Assembly: GCF_016907515.1 (NCBI RefSeq)
Contig: NZ_JAFBBY010000001.1
Coordinates: 2,356,001 to 2,420,000 of the forward strand
Origin: Nocardioides nitrophenolicus
Lineage (GTDB): Bacteria; Actinomycetota; Actinomycetes; Propionibacteriales; Nocardioidaceae
DNA length: 64,000 nt
Direction of reading: 5' to 3'
The translations under genes were made by a program, and so were the position numbers. Shown in pieces: positions 16,062-24,721 of this stretch. The notes under the pieces were generated by a model that searched no databases, was not told the origin of the DNA, and was given only the letters and a program-made list of their open reading frames with translations. How positions within the stretch are numbered: position 1 is the first letter of the stretch; each line of letters opens with the position of its first letter.

Positions 16062-17486
16062 GGGCCTGAAGTCGACCTTCTCGCGCACGCCGCAGTCGGG
16101 GCAGCACCAGTCGTCGGGAATGTCCCGCCACGCCGTACCGGCGGCGAAGCCCTCGAGCTCGTTGCCCTGCGCGACCTCGTAGACGTACCGGCACCCGGGG
16201 CACTGCGCGGCGAGCACCTCGCCCACGAACTCGTGGGCGCTCTCGTCCTCGCGCAGGGCGGCGGCCTCGGCCGCGAGCTTCGCGGCCGGGACGGGGTACC
16301 TGCTCAGCAGCTTCTCGCGCTTGGCGGGGTGCAGGTTCGCCAGGCGCAGGTCACCGTCGTAGTGGGCGACCACGCGCTTGTCCATGAGCGCCCGGAAGGC
16401 CGGCGGGAACAGGGCGACCACGATCATCCCGGTGTAGCCGGTCGGCAGCACCGGCGCGTCCTTGAAGTCGCGCAGGGTCTGGTAGCGCCGGGTCGGGTTG
16501 GCGTGGTGGTCGCTGTGGCGCTGCAGGTGGTAGAGCAGCACGTTGGTGGCGATGTTGTTGGAGTTCCACGAGTGCGCCGGGGTGACCCGCTCGTAGCGCA
16601 TCCGGCCCGGAGTGCCGACCTTCTGGCGCACCATCCCGTAGTGCTCCATGTAGTTGACGACCTCGAGCAGGGAGAAGCCGACGACGGCCTGGAGCAGGAG
16701 GTAGGGCAGCAGGCTGAGCGGGTTGACGTCGTACGCCAGGCCGAGCCAGAGCATCAGCCCGCCCCACAGCGCGACGGTCATCAGCCAGGCGTTGAGCACG
16801 TCGTTGCCGAGGTGGAAGGGGTGGGTGCCCTTGCGCTGGAAGCGCCGGGCCTCCAGCTCCCACGAGCTCTTCAGCGAGCCGGTGACGGTGCGCGGCCAGA
16901 ACCGGTAGACGCTCTCGCCCATCCGCGCGCTGGCGGGGTCCTCCGGCGTCGCCACGCGGACGTGATGGCCGCGGTTGTGCTCGATGTAGAAGTGACCGTA
17001 GAACGTCTGCGCCAGGGCGATCTTCGACGCCCAGCGCTCGACCGACTCGCGCTTGTGCCCGAGCTCGTGGGCGGTGTTGATCGCAACGCCGCCGACCACG
17101 CCGACCGAGATGGCGAGGCCGACCTTGGCCGCGACCGACAGGTCGGTGGTGGCGAGGTACCACATGGCTGCGACGAACCCGGCGTACTGGACCGGGAGGT
17201 AGAGGTAGGTCACCCATCGGTAGAACCGGTCGTTCTCCAGGGCGTCGATCACGTCGTCGGGCGGGTTGGTGTCGTCGTACCCGGCGAACAGGTCGATCAG
17301 CGGGATCAGGCCGAAGAACACGACCGGCGTGAGCCAGAAGAAGAGCGCCCGGTCGCTCGCCTCGAACAGCGCGATCCCGACGATCGGGGTGAGGGGGACG
17401 ACGAGCCCGAGGATCCACAGGTAGCGCTTCCTGTCGCGCCACGGGACCGCCGTACCGTCGGCTCCTTGCGTTGCGTACCTGGCCAT
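16023..17486 (-). CDS. alkB: Alkane 1-monooxygenase with fused C-terminal rubredoxin
   Basis: 487 residues. The membrane di-iron hydroxylase has six hydrophobic segments and the histidine boxes HELGH (140-144), EHNRGHH (169-175) and HLQRHSDHH (320-328), plus NYMEHYGM (278-284). Residues 425-475 form a rubredoxin with Cys429-x2-Cys432 and Cys462-x2-Cys465. The enzyme hydroxylates terminal carbons of medium-chain alkanes; the fused rubredoxin passes electrons from a rubredoxin reductase. No reductase gene is seen in the window. ATG at 17486 with AAGGAGG 7 bases upstream. Natural AlkB-rubredoxin fusions are known from Nocardioides and a few other actinobacteria. Confidence 0.95.
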   Translation of the reverse strand: MARYATQGADGTAVPWRDRKRYLWILGLVVPLTPIVGIALFEASDRALFFWLTPVVFFGLIPLIDLFAGYDDTNPPDDVIDALENDRFYRWVTYLYLPVQYAGFVAAMWYLATTDLSVAAKVGLAISVGVVGGVAINTAHELGHKRESVERWASKIALAQTFYGHFYIEHNRGHHVRVATPEDPASARMGESVYRFWPRTVTGSLKSSWELEARRFQRKGTHPFHLGNDVLNAWLMTVALWGGLMLWLGLAYDVNPLSLLPYLLLQAVVGFSLLEVVNYMEHYGMVRQKVGTPGRMRYERVTPAHSWNSNNIATNVLLYHLQRHSDHHANPTRRYQTLRDFKDAPVLPTGYTGMIVVALFPPAFRALMDKRVVAHYDGDLRLANLHPAKREKLLSRYPVPAAKLAAEAAALREDESAHEFVGEVLAAQCPGCRYVYEVAQGNELEGFAAGTAWRDIPDDWCCPDCGVREKVDFRPVVPDEMVVKGAL

Positions 17487-17592
17487 CGGTGCCTCCTTGG
17501 GGGTAGGCAGCAACCGTCGCAGCAGCGGCGGCCCCCGATCTCGGGCGAGGAGCACAACCCGGACCGGGACCGTTGGTGGCCTGCACAACGGG

Positions 17593-18453
17593 TCAGGCCG
17601 ACGCCGCCGGGGTCGCCATCGCCCACCGGATGGTGCCGACGGCGGCGGCTCCCAGCGCCCGCCCCGCCGTACGCTCGGCCAGCGGCAGCCAGGGCAGTCG
17701 GAGCGGGAGCCGCGACCAGGCCGGCATCAGGCCCACCGCCGCCGAGGCCAGCACGCCGTACGCCGGCCGGGCCAGCAGGGGCAGCGGGGGCCGGAGCAGC
17801 ACGTAGCCGACCGCCTCGCGCGCCTCCGGCGTCCCGCGCAGCTCCGGCCGGAAGGCCGCCAGGGCCTCGTCGAGCTCGGCCACCGTGGTGGGCGGGTCGA
17901 GCACGCCGAGCCGCCGCGCCACCTCGGCGGTCTGGGCGACATAGCCGTCGTACCCCGCCGCATCCAGCGGCTCGGCGCCGTAGACCCGGTGGGCGCGCAG
18001 GAAGCTGTCGACCTCGGCGACGTGGACCCACCGCAGCAGGTGCGGGTCGGACGCGGCGTACGCCGATCCGTCGGGCATCGTCCCGCTGACCCGGTCGTGG
18101 ATCGCCCGCACCGCGTCGACGGCGCGCTGCGCGTCGGCAGCGGTCCCGAAGGTGGTGACGGCGAGGAACCGGCTGGTGCGCGCCAGCCGCCCCCACATGT
18201 CGCCGCGGTAGCCGGAGTGCTCCGAGACCGCGCGCATCGCCGCCGGATGGAGGCTCTGCAGCAGCAGCGCCCGGATCCCGCCGACGAACATCGCCGCGTC
18301 GCCGTGGACCCGCGCGATCGGGCTGTCGCCGGCGAACCAGCGCGGCCCGGGGGTGTGGTGGATCCGGTCGCGGTGGCGGGCACCGTCGGGCCCGGCGACC
18401 CGCAGGAAGAGCGCCTCCCCCAGCCGGCCGCGCACGTCCTCCACCCTCGTCAT
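17593..18453 (-). CDS. DUF2236 oxygenase (MpaB/latex-clearing-protein-like)
   Basis: 286 residues from the ATG at 18453. Family features include GGIRALLLQSLHPAAMRAVS with the conserved histidine, the DMWGRLARTSRF segment, and LRWVHVAEVDSFLRAH with a second histidine. DUF2236 proteins are heme-binding oxygenase-like proteins related to rubber oxygenase Lcp. A hydrophobic C-terminal stretch may associate with membrane. It lies 106 bp upstream of alkB on the same strand, so co-transcription with alkane oxidation is possible. The substrate is unknown. Confidence 0.8.
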   Translation of the reverse strand: MTRVEDVRGRLGEALFLRVAGPDGARHRDRIHHTPGPRWFAGDSPIARVHGDAAMFVGGIRALLLQSLHPAAMRAVSEHSGYRGDMWGRLARTSRFLAVTTFGTAADAQRAVDAVRAIHDRVSGTMPDGSAYAASDPHLLRWVHVAEVDSFLRAHRVYGAEPLDAAGYDGYVAQTAEVARRLGVLDPPTTVAELDEALAAFRPELRGTPEAREAVGYVLLRPPLPLLARPAYGVLASAAVGLMPAWSRLPLRLPWLPLAERTAGRALGAAAVGTIRWAMATPAASA

Positions 18454-18502
18454 CCGTCCAGTGTGCCGGTGCGGGCAATCCCGTGGGGGCGGCGGTTCCG
18501 TC

Positions 18503-18556
18503 GCACCGGACGATCTGGTCGTGAATCGGGGGAAATACGACCAGATCGTCCGGTGC
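18503..18556. terminator. Perfect 20-bp-arm hairpin after the HelD/HelR-like gene
   Basis: Arms at 18503-18522 and 18537-18556 are perfectly complementary around a 14-base loop. The sequence ACCGGACGATCTGGTCGT is almost that of the hairpin at 16001-16061. It lies 13 bases downstream of the leftward ATPase gene stop. No T-run. Confidence 0.8.
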
Positions 18557-18569
18557 AACCCGGAAAGCC

Positions 18570-20804
18570 TCAGCCCACCGTGGTGAGCAGCTGGGTCGCC
18601 CGGGTGAGCACGACGTACAGCGTCGCGCGGCCGGTGGCCGACTCGTCCTCGATCTCCTGCGGCCGGACCACGACGATGCCGTCGAACTCCAGCCCCTTGG
18701 TGTCGAGGCCGGTCAGCACGACCACCCGGTCCTCGCCGGACGGCGCGACCGAGGAGTCGATCGCCGCGCGGGCGCCGGGGGCGTCGGCGGCGAGCTCGGG
18801 CCAGGAGGCGAGCCAGGCGTTGACCTCGGACCGCCGGGCGACGGGTACGACGATCCCCACCGTCCCGGACACCCGGCCGGCGAGGTCGAGGACGGCGGCG
18901 CGGGTGGCGGCCTCGAGCTCCGCGGCGCCCGCGCCCGCGGCCAGGTCGACGACGACCGGAGACTCACCGGTGCGGCGGACCGCGTCGGGCAGGTCGGCGT
19001 CGAGGCCGACGCGCGAGGCGTAGGCGGCGGCGTACGCGTAGATCTCGGCGGAGTTGCGGTAGTTGGTCGACAGGTGGAAGGAGTGCACCTGCTTGCGCTC
19101 CAGCGCCTCGGCGCGGGCCGCGGCGGACTCGGCGGGCACCGGCCAGGACGACTGGGCGGGGTCGCCGACGATGGTCCACGAGGCGGTCCGGCCGCGGCGG
19201 CCGACCATCCGCCACTGCATCGGGGTGAGGTCCTGTGCCTCGTCGATGAGGACGTGGGCGTAGCCGTCGTCCTCGATGCTCGAGATCGGCGGACGCCAGG
19301 CGCGGCCGGAGGGGGCGAACTCGCGGTCGGAGGCGGTCATCAGCTCCTGGATGTCGACCGCGCCCTCGATCAGCGCCATCGGGTCGTCGCGCTCGTCGTC
19401 GGCCTTCTGGGGTACGTCGCCGAGGGCGTAGCGCAGCTCGTCGAGCAGCGGCACGTCCTCGATCGAGATCTGCGGGCTGATCGGCCGGGTCGGGTCCAGC
19501 CCGGCCCAGGTCTTCGCCAGCAGCCGCTGCTCCTCGCCGCTCAGCAGGCCGTCGGCGACCCGCGCGAGGAACTCCGGGTCGCGCAGCCAGCACAGCACCG
19601 TCGGCGCGTCGAGCGGCGGCCACCAGGCGAGGGCGAAGTCGAGGAAGTCGTCGCGCGAGAGCATCTCGTCGTTGAACTTCTCGCGGCCCTGCTCACGACC
19701 CCGCTCGCCGCGGACCTGGCGCCACAGCGCGTCGAGGAGGGCGTTCGAGACCCGCGGGAGCTGCTTGTTGCGCAGCCCCTGCGACATCAGCTGGCGGCGT
19801 ACCTGGCCGAGCTTCCCGCGGTCGAGGACCAGCCGGTCGTCGCGCCAGAAGACGCGGTACTCCCGGGGGCTGCCGGGCGCCTGCTGGCGCGCCGTGCGAC
19901 GCATCAGCTCGGCCATCCGCGCCGAGCCCTTGATGTCGGCGACGGCCGGCTCGTCGTGGCGGGTGGCGCGGACCTCGTCGACGACCTCACCGAGGCTGCG
20001 CAGCGCGACCGCCGTCTCGCCGAGCGAGGGGAGCACCCGTTCGATGTAGCGCATGAAGACGCCGGACGGGCCGACGACGAGCACGCCGCCGCGCTCGTAG
20101 CGCTGGCGGTCGGTGTAGAGAAGGTACGCCGCGCGGTGCAGGGCGACGACGGTCTTGCCGGTGCCGGGGCCCCCGGAGATCGACACCACGCCCCGCGAGG
20201 GCGCCCGGATCGCCTTGTCCTGCTCGGCCTGGATGGTCGCGACGATGGAGTGCATCGAGCGGTCGCGGGCGCGGGAGAGCTGGGCCATCAGCGCGCCCTC
20301 GCCGACGATGGGCAGCGCCCGGCCGGCGGCCTCGGCGGCCTCCAGCCCGTCGGCGTCGAGCAGCTCGTCCTCGACCCCGACGACCGAGCGGCCGGCGCTT
20401 CGGAGCACCCGCCGGCGCAGCACGTGGTGCGGCTCGGCGGCGGTGGCCTGGTAGAAGACCGCGGCGGCCGGCGCGCGCCAGTCGATCAGCAGCGACTCGT
20501 GGTCGTCGTCGCGCAGGCCGATCCGGCCGACGTACCGCGGCGCGGGGTCGACGGCGGCATCGAGGTCGAGCCGACCGAACACCAGGCCCTCGTGGGCCGC
20601 GTCGAGCTGCGCGATCCGCTTGGCCGCCTGGAAGACCATCGCGTCGCGCTCCACCAGGCCGCCCTCGTGGCCGAGCCGGCCCCGGGAGTGCCCTTCCCTC
20701 GCCAGCTGCTGCGCGGCCTTCCCGGCCTGCTCCAGCTGCCGGTAGACCCGGTCGACGAAGGCCTGCTCTGCCGCGACCTCGCGCTCCACCAGCTCATCTG
20801 CCAC
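18570..20804 (-). CDS. HelD/HelR-type RNA polymerase recycling ATPase
   Basis: 744 residues from the GTG at 20804 (AGGGG about 11 bases upstream; an in-frame ATG at 20867 would add 21 residues). It is a UvrD-like superfamily 1 ATPase: Walker A SGGPGTGKTVVALH, Walker B VLIDEAQDLTPMQW, motif III IVGDPAQSSWP, and STNYRNSAEIYAYA near the end. The N-terminal coiled coil (EREVAAEQAFVDRVYRQLE) is the clamp arm that HelD proteins insert into RNA polymerase. HelD-class enzymes release stalled polymerase, and HelR members give rifampicin tolerance. The HelR subtype is my reading of overall likeness, not proven. Confidence 0.82.
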   Translation of the reverse strand: MADELVEREVAAEQAFVDRVYRQLEQAGKAAQQLAREGHSRGRLGHEGGLVERDAMVFQAAKRIAQLDAAHEGLVFGRLDLDAAVDPAPRYVGRIGLRDDDHESLLIDWRAPAAAVFYQATAAEPHHVLRRRVLRSAGRSVVGVEDELLDADGLEAAEAAGRALPIVGEGALMAQLSRARDRSMHSIVATIQAEQDKAIRAPSRGVVSISGGPGTGKTVVALHRAAYLLYTDRQRYERGGVLVVGPSGVFMRYIERVLPSLGETAVALRSLGEVVDEVRATRHDEPAVADIKGSARMAELMRRTARQQAPGSPREYRVFWRDDRLVLDRGKLGQVRRQLMSQGLRNKQLPRVSNALLDALWRQVRGERGREQGREKFNDEMLSRDDFLDFALAWWPPLDAPTVLCWLRDPEFLARVADGLLSGEEQRLLAKTWAGLDPTRPISPQISIEDVPLLDELRYALGDVPQKADDERDDPMALIEGAVDIQELMTASDREFAPSGRAWRPPISSIEDDGYAHVLIDEAQDLTPMQWRMVGRRGRTASWTIVGDPAQSSWPVPAESAAARAEALERKQVHSFHLSTNYRNSAEIYAYAAAYASRVGLDADLPDAVRRTGESPVVVDLAAGAGAAELEAATRAAVLDLAGRVSGTVGIVVPVARRSEVNAWLASWPELAADAPGARAAIDSSVAPSGEDRVVVLTGLDTKGLEFDGIVVVRPQEIEDESATGRATLYVVLTRATQLLTTVG

Positions 20805-20976
20805 CGACGTGACCCCTGCCGTCCGCACTCGTTCCTGAAGAGCCGCCCGAAAGCGGCAAGCCACCAACTCTACAGGCGGCCGAGAAGGCTTCGAGGACGG
20901 GACAGCGAACTCCCACCAAAGGCACTACTGTGGAGGTGAACGGCCCGAAGCATCGCGTGTCCAAGGGGGGAACACG

Positions 20977-21600
20977 ATGAGCGTCACGCCCGGGACCACC
21001 ATGTCCCGCAAACCGAACCGCCGCGGCGTCGCCGCGCGCGAGAAACTGCTGTCCACCGCGGTCGAGATGCTCGGGACCGGTCGTCCGGAGACGGTGTCGA
21101 TCAACATGGTCGCGAAGGAGGCCGGGCTCAGCTGGGGCTCGGTGCAGAACCTGTTCGGCGACTCCGACGGGTTCTGGTCCGCGGTCGCCGACCAGGTCGC
21201 CGAGGTCGGCCCCAGCCTCTGGGGCCAGCCGCGCACCACGACCCTCGCCGACCGGGTCGCCGAGGTCGCCGAGCTCTACTGCTCGGTCCTCGCGTCGCCG
21301 TACGCCGTCACGGTCGAGACCATGCGCTGGGCACTGCCGCGCCCACTCGAGACGCTGGCCGAGACCCATCCGCGCACCGCCGCCTCGATCCGCCATCTCG
21401 ACGAGCTGTCGATCCTGGCGTTCAACCGCTTCTTCGACGGGGTCGAGGGCCTCGACGACGAGCGACGCGCCGCCATGTCGGAGCTGCTGCCCGCGATGCT
21501 GCGCAGCCTGCGCAACGAGCAGCTCCTCGGCACCCACATCGACCTCGACCGCGCCCACCGCGTGATCGTGGCGATGCTGACGGCCTATCTCGAGGGCTAG
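20977..21600 (+). CDS. TetR family transcriptional regulator
   Basis: 207 residues. The helix-turn-helix reads VSINMVAKEAGLSWGSVQNL followed by FGDSDGFWSAVADQ, a TetR-type DNA-binding head. Ribosome site AAGGGGGG lies 7 bases before the ATG. Divergent from the ATPase gene. The stop codon is part of a CTAG that is duplicated on both sides of the MITE-like element, so the element inserted exactly at the gene end without truncating the protein. Regulatory targets unknown. Confidence 0.85.
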   Translation: MSVTPGTTMSRKPNRRGVAAREKLLSTAVEMLGTGRPETVSINMVAKEAGLSWGSVQNLFGDSDGFWSAVADQVAEVGPSLWGQPRTTTLADRVAEVAELYCSVLASPYAVTVETMRWALPRPLETLAETHPRTAASIRHLDELSILAFNRFFDGVEGLDDERRAAMSELLPAMLRSLRNEQLLGTHIDLDRAHRVIVAMLTAYLEG

Positions 21601-21758
21601 GGCGTGTCTCCCAAGTCGGCGCCGTCGCGAGCGGCGTTTCCGGCCGATCGGGCAAGGCGGCGGAGCGATGTCGTGCCGGATCGCCCTTCGAGCGACGCCA
21701 ACGCAGCCAGATCGAGTCGGAGACGTCGCGCAGCAGGCGGGGACTTGGGAGACGCGCC
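21601..21758. mobile_element. MITE-like element, 158 bp, with CTAG duplication
   Basis: The ends GGCGTGTCTCCCAAGTC (21601-21617) and GACTTGGGAGACGCGCC (21742-21758) are inverted repeats with one mismatch. CTAG flanks both sides (21597-21600 and 21759-21762), the footprint expected of target-site duplication. The 124-bp interior has no gene. The ends look like those of IS5-type elements, so this may be an internally deleted, non-autonomous derivative. Family assignment is from memory and unverified. Confidence 0.7.
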
Positions 21759-21768
21759 CTAGGCGTGT

Positions 21769-22656
21769 CTAGGTGACCGCGAGCAGGGCCCGGGTCGGCG
21801 CGATCACCTCGGCGCCGAACCGGGCGATGCCCTCGAGCCGCTGCTCCAGGGTCGCGTCGGGCGGGTAGTAGTACATCCACGGCATGGTCATGCACATGGT
21901 GACCCCGCCGCGCGCGGCCCGGGCGAAGTCCTCCGGCGCGACGGCGTCGGTCAGCGCCGGTACGACGGCGAACGGCTCGGCGAGGTCCCTGCCGGCCTCG
22001 CGCCGCAGGTCCCGCAGCCGCTCGGCGATCTCGATCGCCTGGTCGACACTCGCCATGTCGCCGATCCAGCCGTCGTTGCGCGCCGCGCGGCGGAAGGCGA
22101 CGTCGGACAGCCCGCCCACCCAGACCGGGATCGGCCCGGGCGGCTCGGGCAGCATGACCAGCCGCTCGCAGCTGTAGAACTCGCCGGCGAACTCGGTCCA
22201 GCCGGGCCGCCACAGCTCGCGCATCAGGTCCAGGCCCTCGTCGGTACGCCGGCCGCGGGTCGCGAAGTCCTCCTCGAGCAGCTCGAACTCCTCGCGGCAC
22301 CAGCCGACCCCGACGCCGAGGGCGACCCGGCCGCCGGACAGGGCGGCCGCCGTGCCGACCGCCTTGGCGACCACGAACGGGTTGCGCATCGCGGCGACGT
22401 AGATCGAGGTGAAGAAGCGCAGCTCGGTGGTGACCTGGGAGAGCGCGCCGATGGTGACCCACGGGTCCGGCCAGTCGACCTCGGGCTTCCAGCGTCGGCC
22501 GCCGTCGCGGGTGTAGGGGTACGGCGTCGCGATCGTCTCCAGGTCGACCACGTGGTCGGCGAGGCTGAGCGCGGCGAAGCCCGCCTCCTCCGCGGCGCGG
22601 GCCAGCGGCACCAGCTGGTCGATCGGGTGGTAGGCGGTCACCATCGCGAAGTCCAC
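21769..22656 (-). CDS. LLM class F420-dependent oxidoreductase
   Basis: 295 residues of luciferase-like TIM-barrel type. Visible features are the N-terminal FAMVTAYHPIDQLVPLARAA, SLADHVVDLE, GGRVALGVGVGWCREEFE, and PIPVWVGGLSDVAFRRAARN, typical of F420-binding LLM proteins. Actinobacterial members reduce or oxidise varied substrates including steroid and lipid intermediates. It is divergent from an OYE-type oxidoreductase with only 35 bp between starts, across the palindrome TAGAACATGTTCTA. Joint control by a KstR-like repressor is likely. Substrate unknown. Confidence 0.85.
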   Translation of the reverse strand: MDFAMVTAYHPIDQLVPLARAAEEAGFAALSLADHVVDLETIATPYPYTRDGGRRWKPEVDWPDPWVTIGALSQVTTELRFFTSIYVAAMRNPFVVAKAVGTAAALSGGRVALGVGVGWCREEFELLEEDFATRGRRTDEGLDLMRELWRPGWTEFAGEFYSCERLVMLPEPPGPIPVWVGGLSDVAFRRAARNDGWIGDMASVDQAIEIAERLRDLRREAGRDLAEPFAVVPALTDAVAPEDFARAARGGVTMCMTMPWMYYYPPDATLEQRLEGIARFGAEVIAPTRALLAVT

Positions 22657-22678
22657 GCGAGCACCCTAGGCGACGGAG

Positions 22679-22692
22679 TAGAACATGTTCTA
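22679..22692. promoter_or_regulatory. KstR-type operator palindrome
   Basis: TAGAACATGTTCTA is a perfect 14-bp palindrome and fits the mycobacterial KstR consensus TnnAACnnGTTnnA at every fixed position. It lies between two divergent oxidoreductase genes, and its last base is the A of the right-hand ATG. No kstR gene is in the window. Confidence 0.65.
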
Positions 22693-24629
22693 TGCCTTCG
22701 GACTACCCGCACCTCCTCGCCCCCGGCCGGATCGGCGCGATGGAGCTGCGCAACCGCATCGTGATGTCGCCGATGGAGACGATGTACGGCACCCCCGAGG
22801 GCCATCCCTCGGAGCGGACCATCGCCCACTTCGCCACCCGCGCGGCGGGCGGGGTCGGCCTGGTGACGGTCGGCGCGACCGGGATCGACCCCGAGCACCC
22901 GGAGACCCCGGGCGGGCTGCAGATCGGCGAGGACCGGGCGGTCGCCGCCCACCGGCGCCTGGTCGACGCCGTCCACGAGCACGGTGCCCGGATCCAGCCG
23001 CAGCTGGTGCACGCCGGCCCCGACGGGCTGGGCCCGGAGCTGTTCGGAGTGACCTCGATCGGCCCGTCGGTGATCGGGTCGTACCTCACCGGGCGGCCGT
23101 CCGCCGAGGCCACCAAGGAGCAGATCGCGGCCGTGCTCGACCGGTTCCGGGCCGCCGCGGGGCGGGTCCGGGAGGCGGGCTACGACGGGCTCGAGCTGCA
23201 CGCCGCGCACGGCTACATGTTCCTCGGCTCCTTCCTCGCGCCCCAGCGCAACCGCCGCGGCGACCGGTACCGCGGCACCTCGCTCGAAGGCCGGATCCGG
23301 GTGGTGCTCGAGGCGCTCGCCGCCATCCGCTCCGAGGTGGGCCCGGACTTCCCGGTGACCCTGCGCGTCTCCGGGTACGAGCGGGTCGCGGCCGGGCGCC
23401 CGATCGGTGACACGGCGGCGATGGCGCCGCTGCTCGTCGCGGCCGGGGTCGACGCCTTCCACGTCAGCGGCGGCGTGATCGACCGGCTGGTGACCGGGAT
23501 GGTCAACGCGGCCGACGACGGCGACGGGCTCAACGTCGGCGGCGCGGCGGCGGTGCGCCAGGCGGTCGACGTACCCGTCATCGCGGTGGGGCGGCTGCAC
23601 GACCCCGCCCTGGCCGAGCGGGTGCTGGCGGAGGGCCGGGCCGACTTCGTGGCGCTCGGCCGCCCGCTGCTCGCCGACCCCGACCTGCCGCGCCGGCTCG
23701 CCGGGTGGGACGGGGGCGCGGCGTCGGTGCGCCGGTGTATCTCGTGCGAGAACTGCATCGACACCCTCGAGGAGCGACTGGCCGCGGAGTGCGCGGTCAA
23801 CCCGCTCACCGGACACGAGCTGGAGCTGGTCCGCCCGACCGCCGCGGCCCGGCGGGTGGTGGTCGCCGGCGGCGGTCCGGCGGGCCTGGAGACCGCCTGG
23901 CGGGCGGCGGCGGCCGGCCACGAGGTGGTGCTCCTGGAGGCCACCGACCGCCTCGGCGGGGCGCTCGTCGACGCCTGCGCCGTGCACCCCGAGAACCGGC
24001 CCTACCTGGACTGGCTGCTCGCGCGGGTGGCCGCGAGCACGGTCGACGTGCGGTCCGGTACGCCGGCCGAGGCCGCGGTCGTGCGGGCACTCGACCCGGA
24101 CCTGGTCGTGGTCGCGACCGGTGGCCGGCTCGTGCTCCCCGACCTGGCGGGCGCGGACCTGCCGCAGGTGGTCGCGGGGATCACCCCCGGCCGGCCGCCC
24201 GAGGGACGACGGGTGGCCGTGGTCGGCGGCCGGCTGGCCGCGGTCGAGTGGTGCGAGACGCTGGCGCGCGCCGGACGGCTGGTCACGCTGCTGCACCCGG
24301 GGCCGGAGCTCGCGCCGGAGTTCGGGGCCAAGCGGCGCACCGAGCACATGGACCGGCTCGACCGGCTCGGCGTCACCGTCCACGTCGGCTGCGAGGTCCG
24401 CGCGGTCACCGCGGAAGGCGTCGCGTGGACGCCCGCACACGGCACCGCGCGGGTGCTGCCGGCCGACACGGTGGTGCTCGCGGGAGAGATGGTCGCCGAC
24501 CCGGCGGTGCGGGACCGGCTGGTGGCGGCGCTGCCCGGGGTCGACGTGCGGATGGTCGGGGAGGCGAACGGGAACGGCCTGATCCGCGGCGCGAGCGCGG
24601 ACGCGGCACGCCTGGTCGCGACCCTGTGA
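22692..24629 (+). CDS. Old yellow enzyme / 2,4-dienoyl-CoA reductase-type Fe-S flavoenzyme
   Basis: 645 residues in two halves. Residues 1-340 are an OYE TIM barrel (LRNRIVMSPMETMYGTPEG; LELHAAHGYMFLGSFLAPQR with the paired histidines). A cysteine cluster CISCENCID followed by ECAVNP ligates a 4Fe-4S centre at about 350-372. The C-terminal half has a dinucleotide-binding site VVVAGGGPAGLETAW and a second one, VAVVGGRLAAVEW. This is the architecture of FadH and related enoate reductases. Starting at 22692 places the ATG inside the palindrome, so the message is probably leaderless or nearly so. A role in steroid or fatty acid breakdown is suggested by the operator. Confidence 0.85.
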   Translation: MPSDYPHLLAPGRIGAMELRNRIVMSPMETMYGTPEGHPSERTIAHFATRAAGGVGLVTVGATGIDPEHPETPGGLQIGEDRAVAAHRRLVDAVHEHGARIQPQLVHAGPDGLGPELFGVTSIGPSVIGSYLTGRPSAEATKEQIAAVLDRFRAAAGRVREAGYDGLELHAAHGYMFLGSFLAPQRNRRGDRYRGTSLEGRIRVVLEALAAIRSEVGPDFPVTLRVSGYERVAAGRPIGDTAAMAPLLVAAGVDAFHVSGGVIDRLVTGMVNAADDGDGLNVGGAAAVRQAVDVPVIAVGRLHDPALAERVLAEGRADFVALGRPLLADPDLPRRLAGWDGGAASVRRCISCENCIDTLEERLAAECAVNPLTGHELELVRPTAAARRVVVAGGGPAGLETAWRAAAAGHEVVLLEATDRLGGALVDACAVHPENRPYLDWLLARVAASTVDVRSGTPAEAAVVRALDPDLVVVATGGRLVLPDLAGADLPQVVAGITPGRPPEGRRVAVVGGRLAAVEWCETLARAGRLVTLLHPGPELAPEFGAKRRTEHMDRLDRLGVTVHVGCEVRAVTAEGVAWTPAHGTARVLPADTVVLAGEMVADPAVRDRLVAALPGVDVRMVGEANGNGLIRGASADAARLVATL

Positions 24630-24721
24630 CAGGACAATCAGCGCAGTGATGCAACCTTCAGGGGACACAGTGGCCTTGGGGTAGTCGTGAACACGAAGTC
24701 TCGGGAGGGGGTGAGCGGCGC

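Noticed and set aside
20835..20870. Possible rifamycin-associated element before the HelD/HelR-like gene
   Set aside because: Only one half (GGCTTGC) of the expected palindrome GGGGCTTGC...GCAAGCCCC is present, so the element is not supported.
21422..22462. Open frame running from the LLM gene through the MITE-like element
   Set aside because: It is a shadow frame opposite and beside real genes, and the part inside the element is just its non-coding interior read through.
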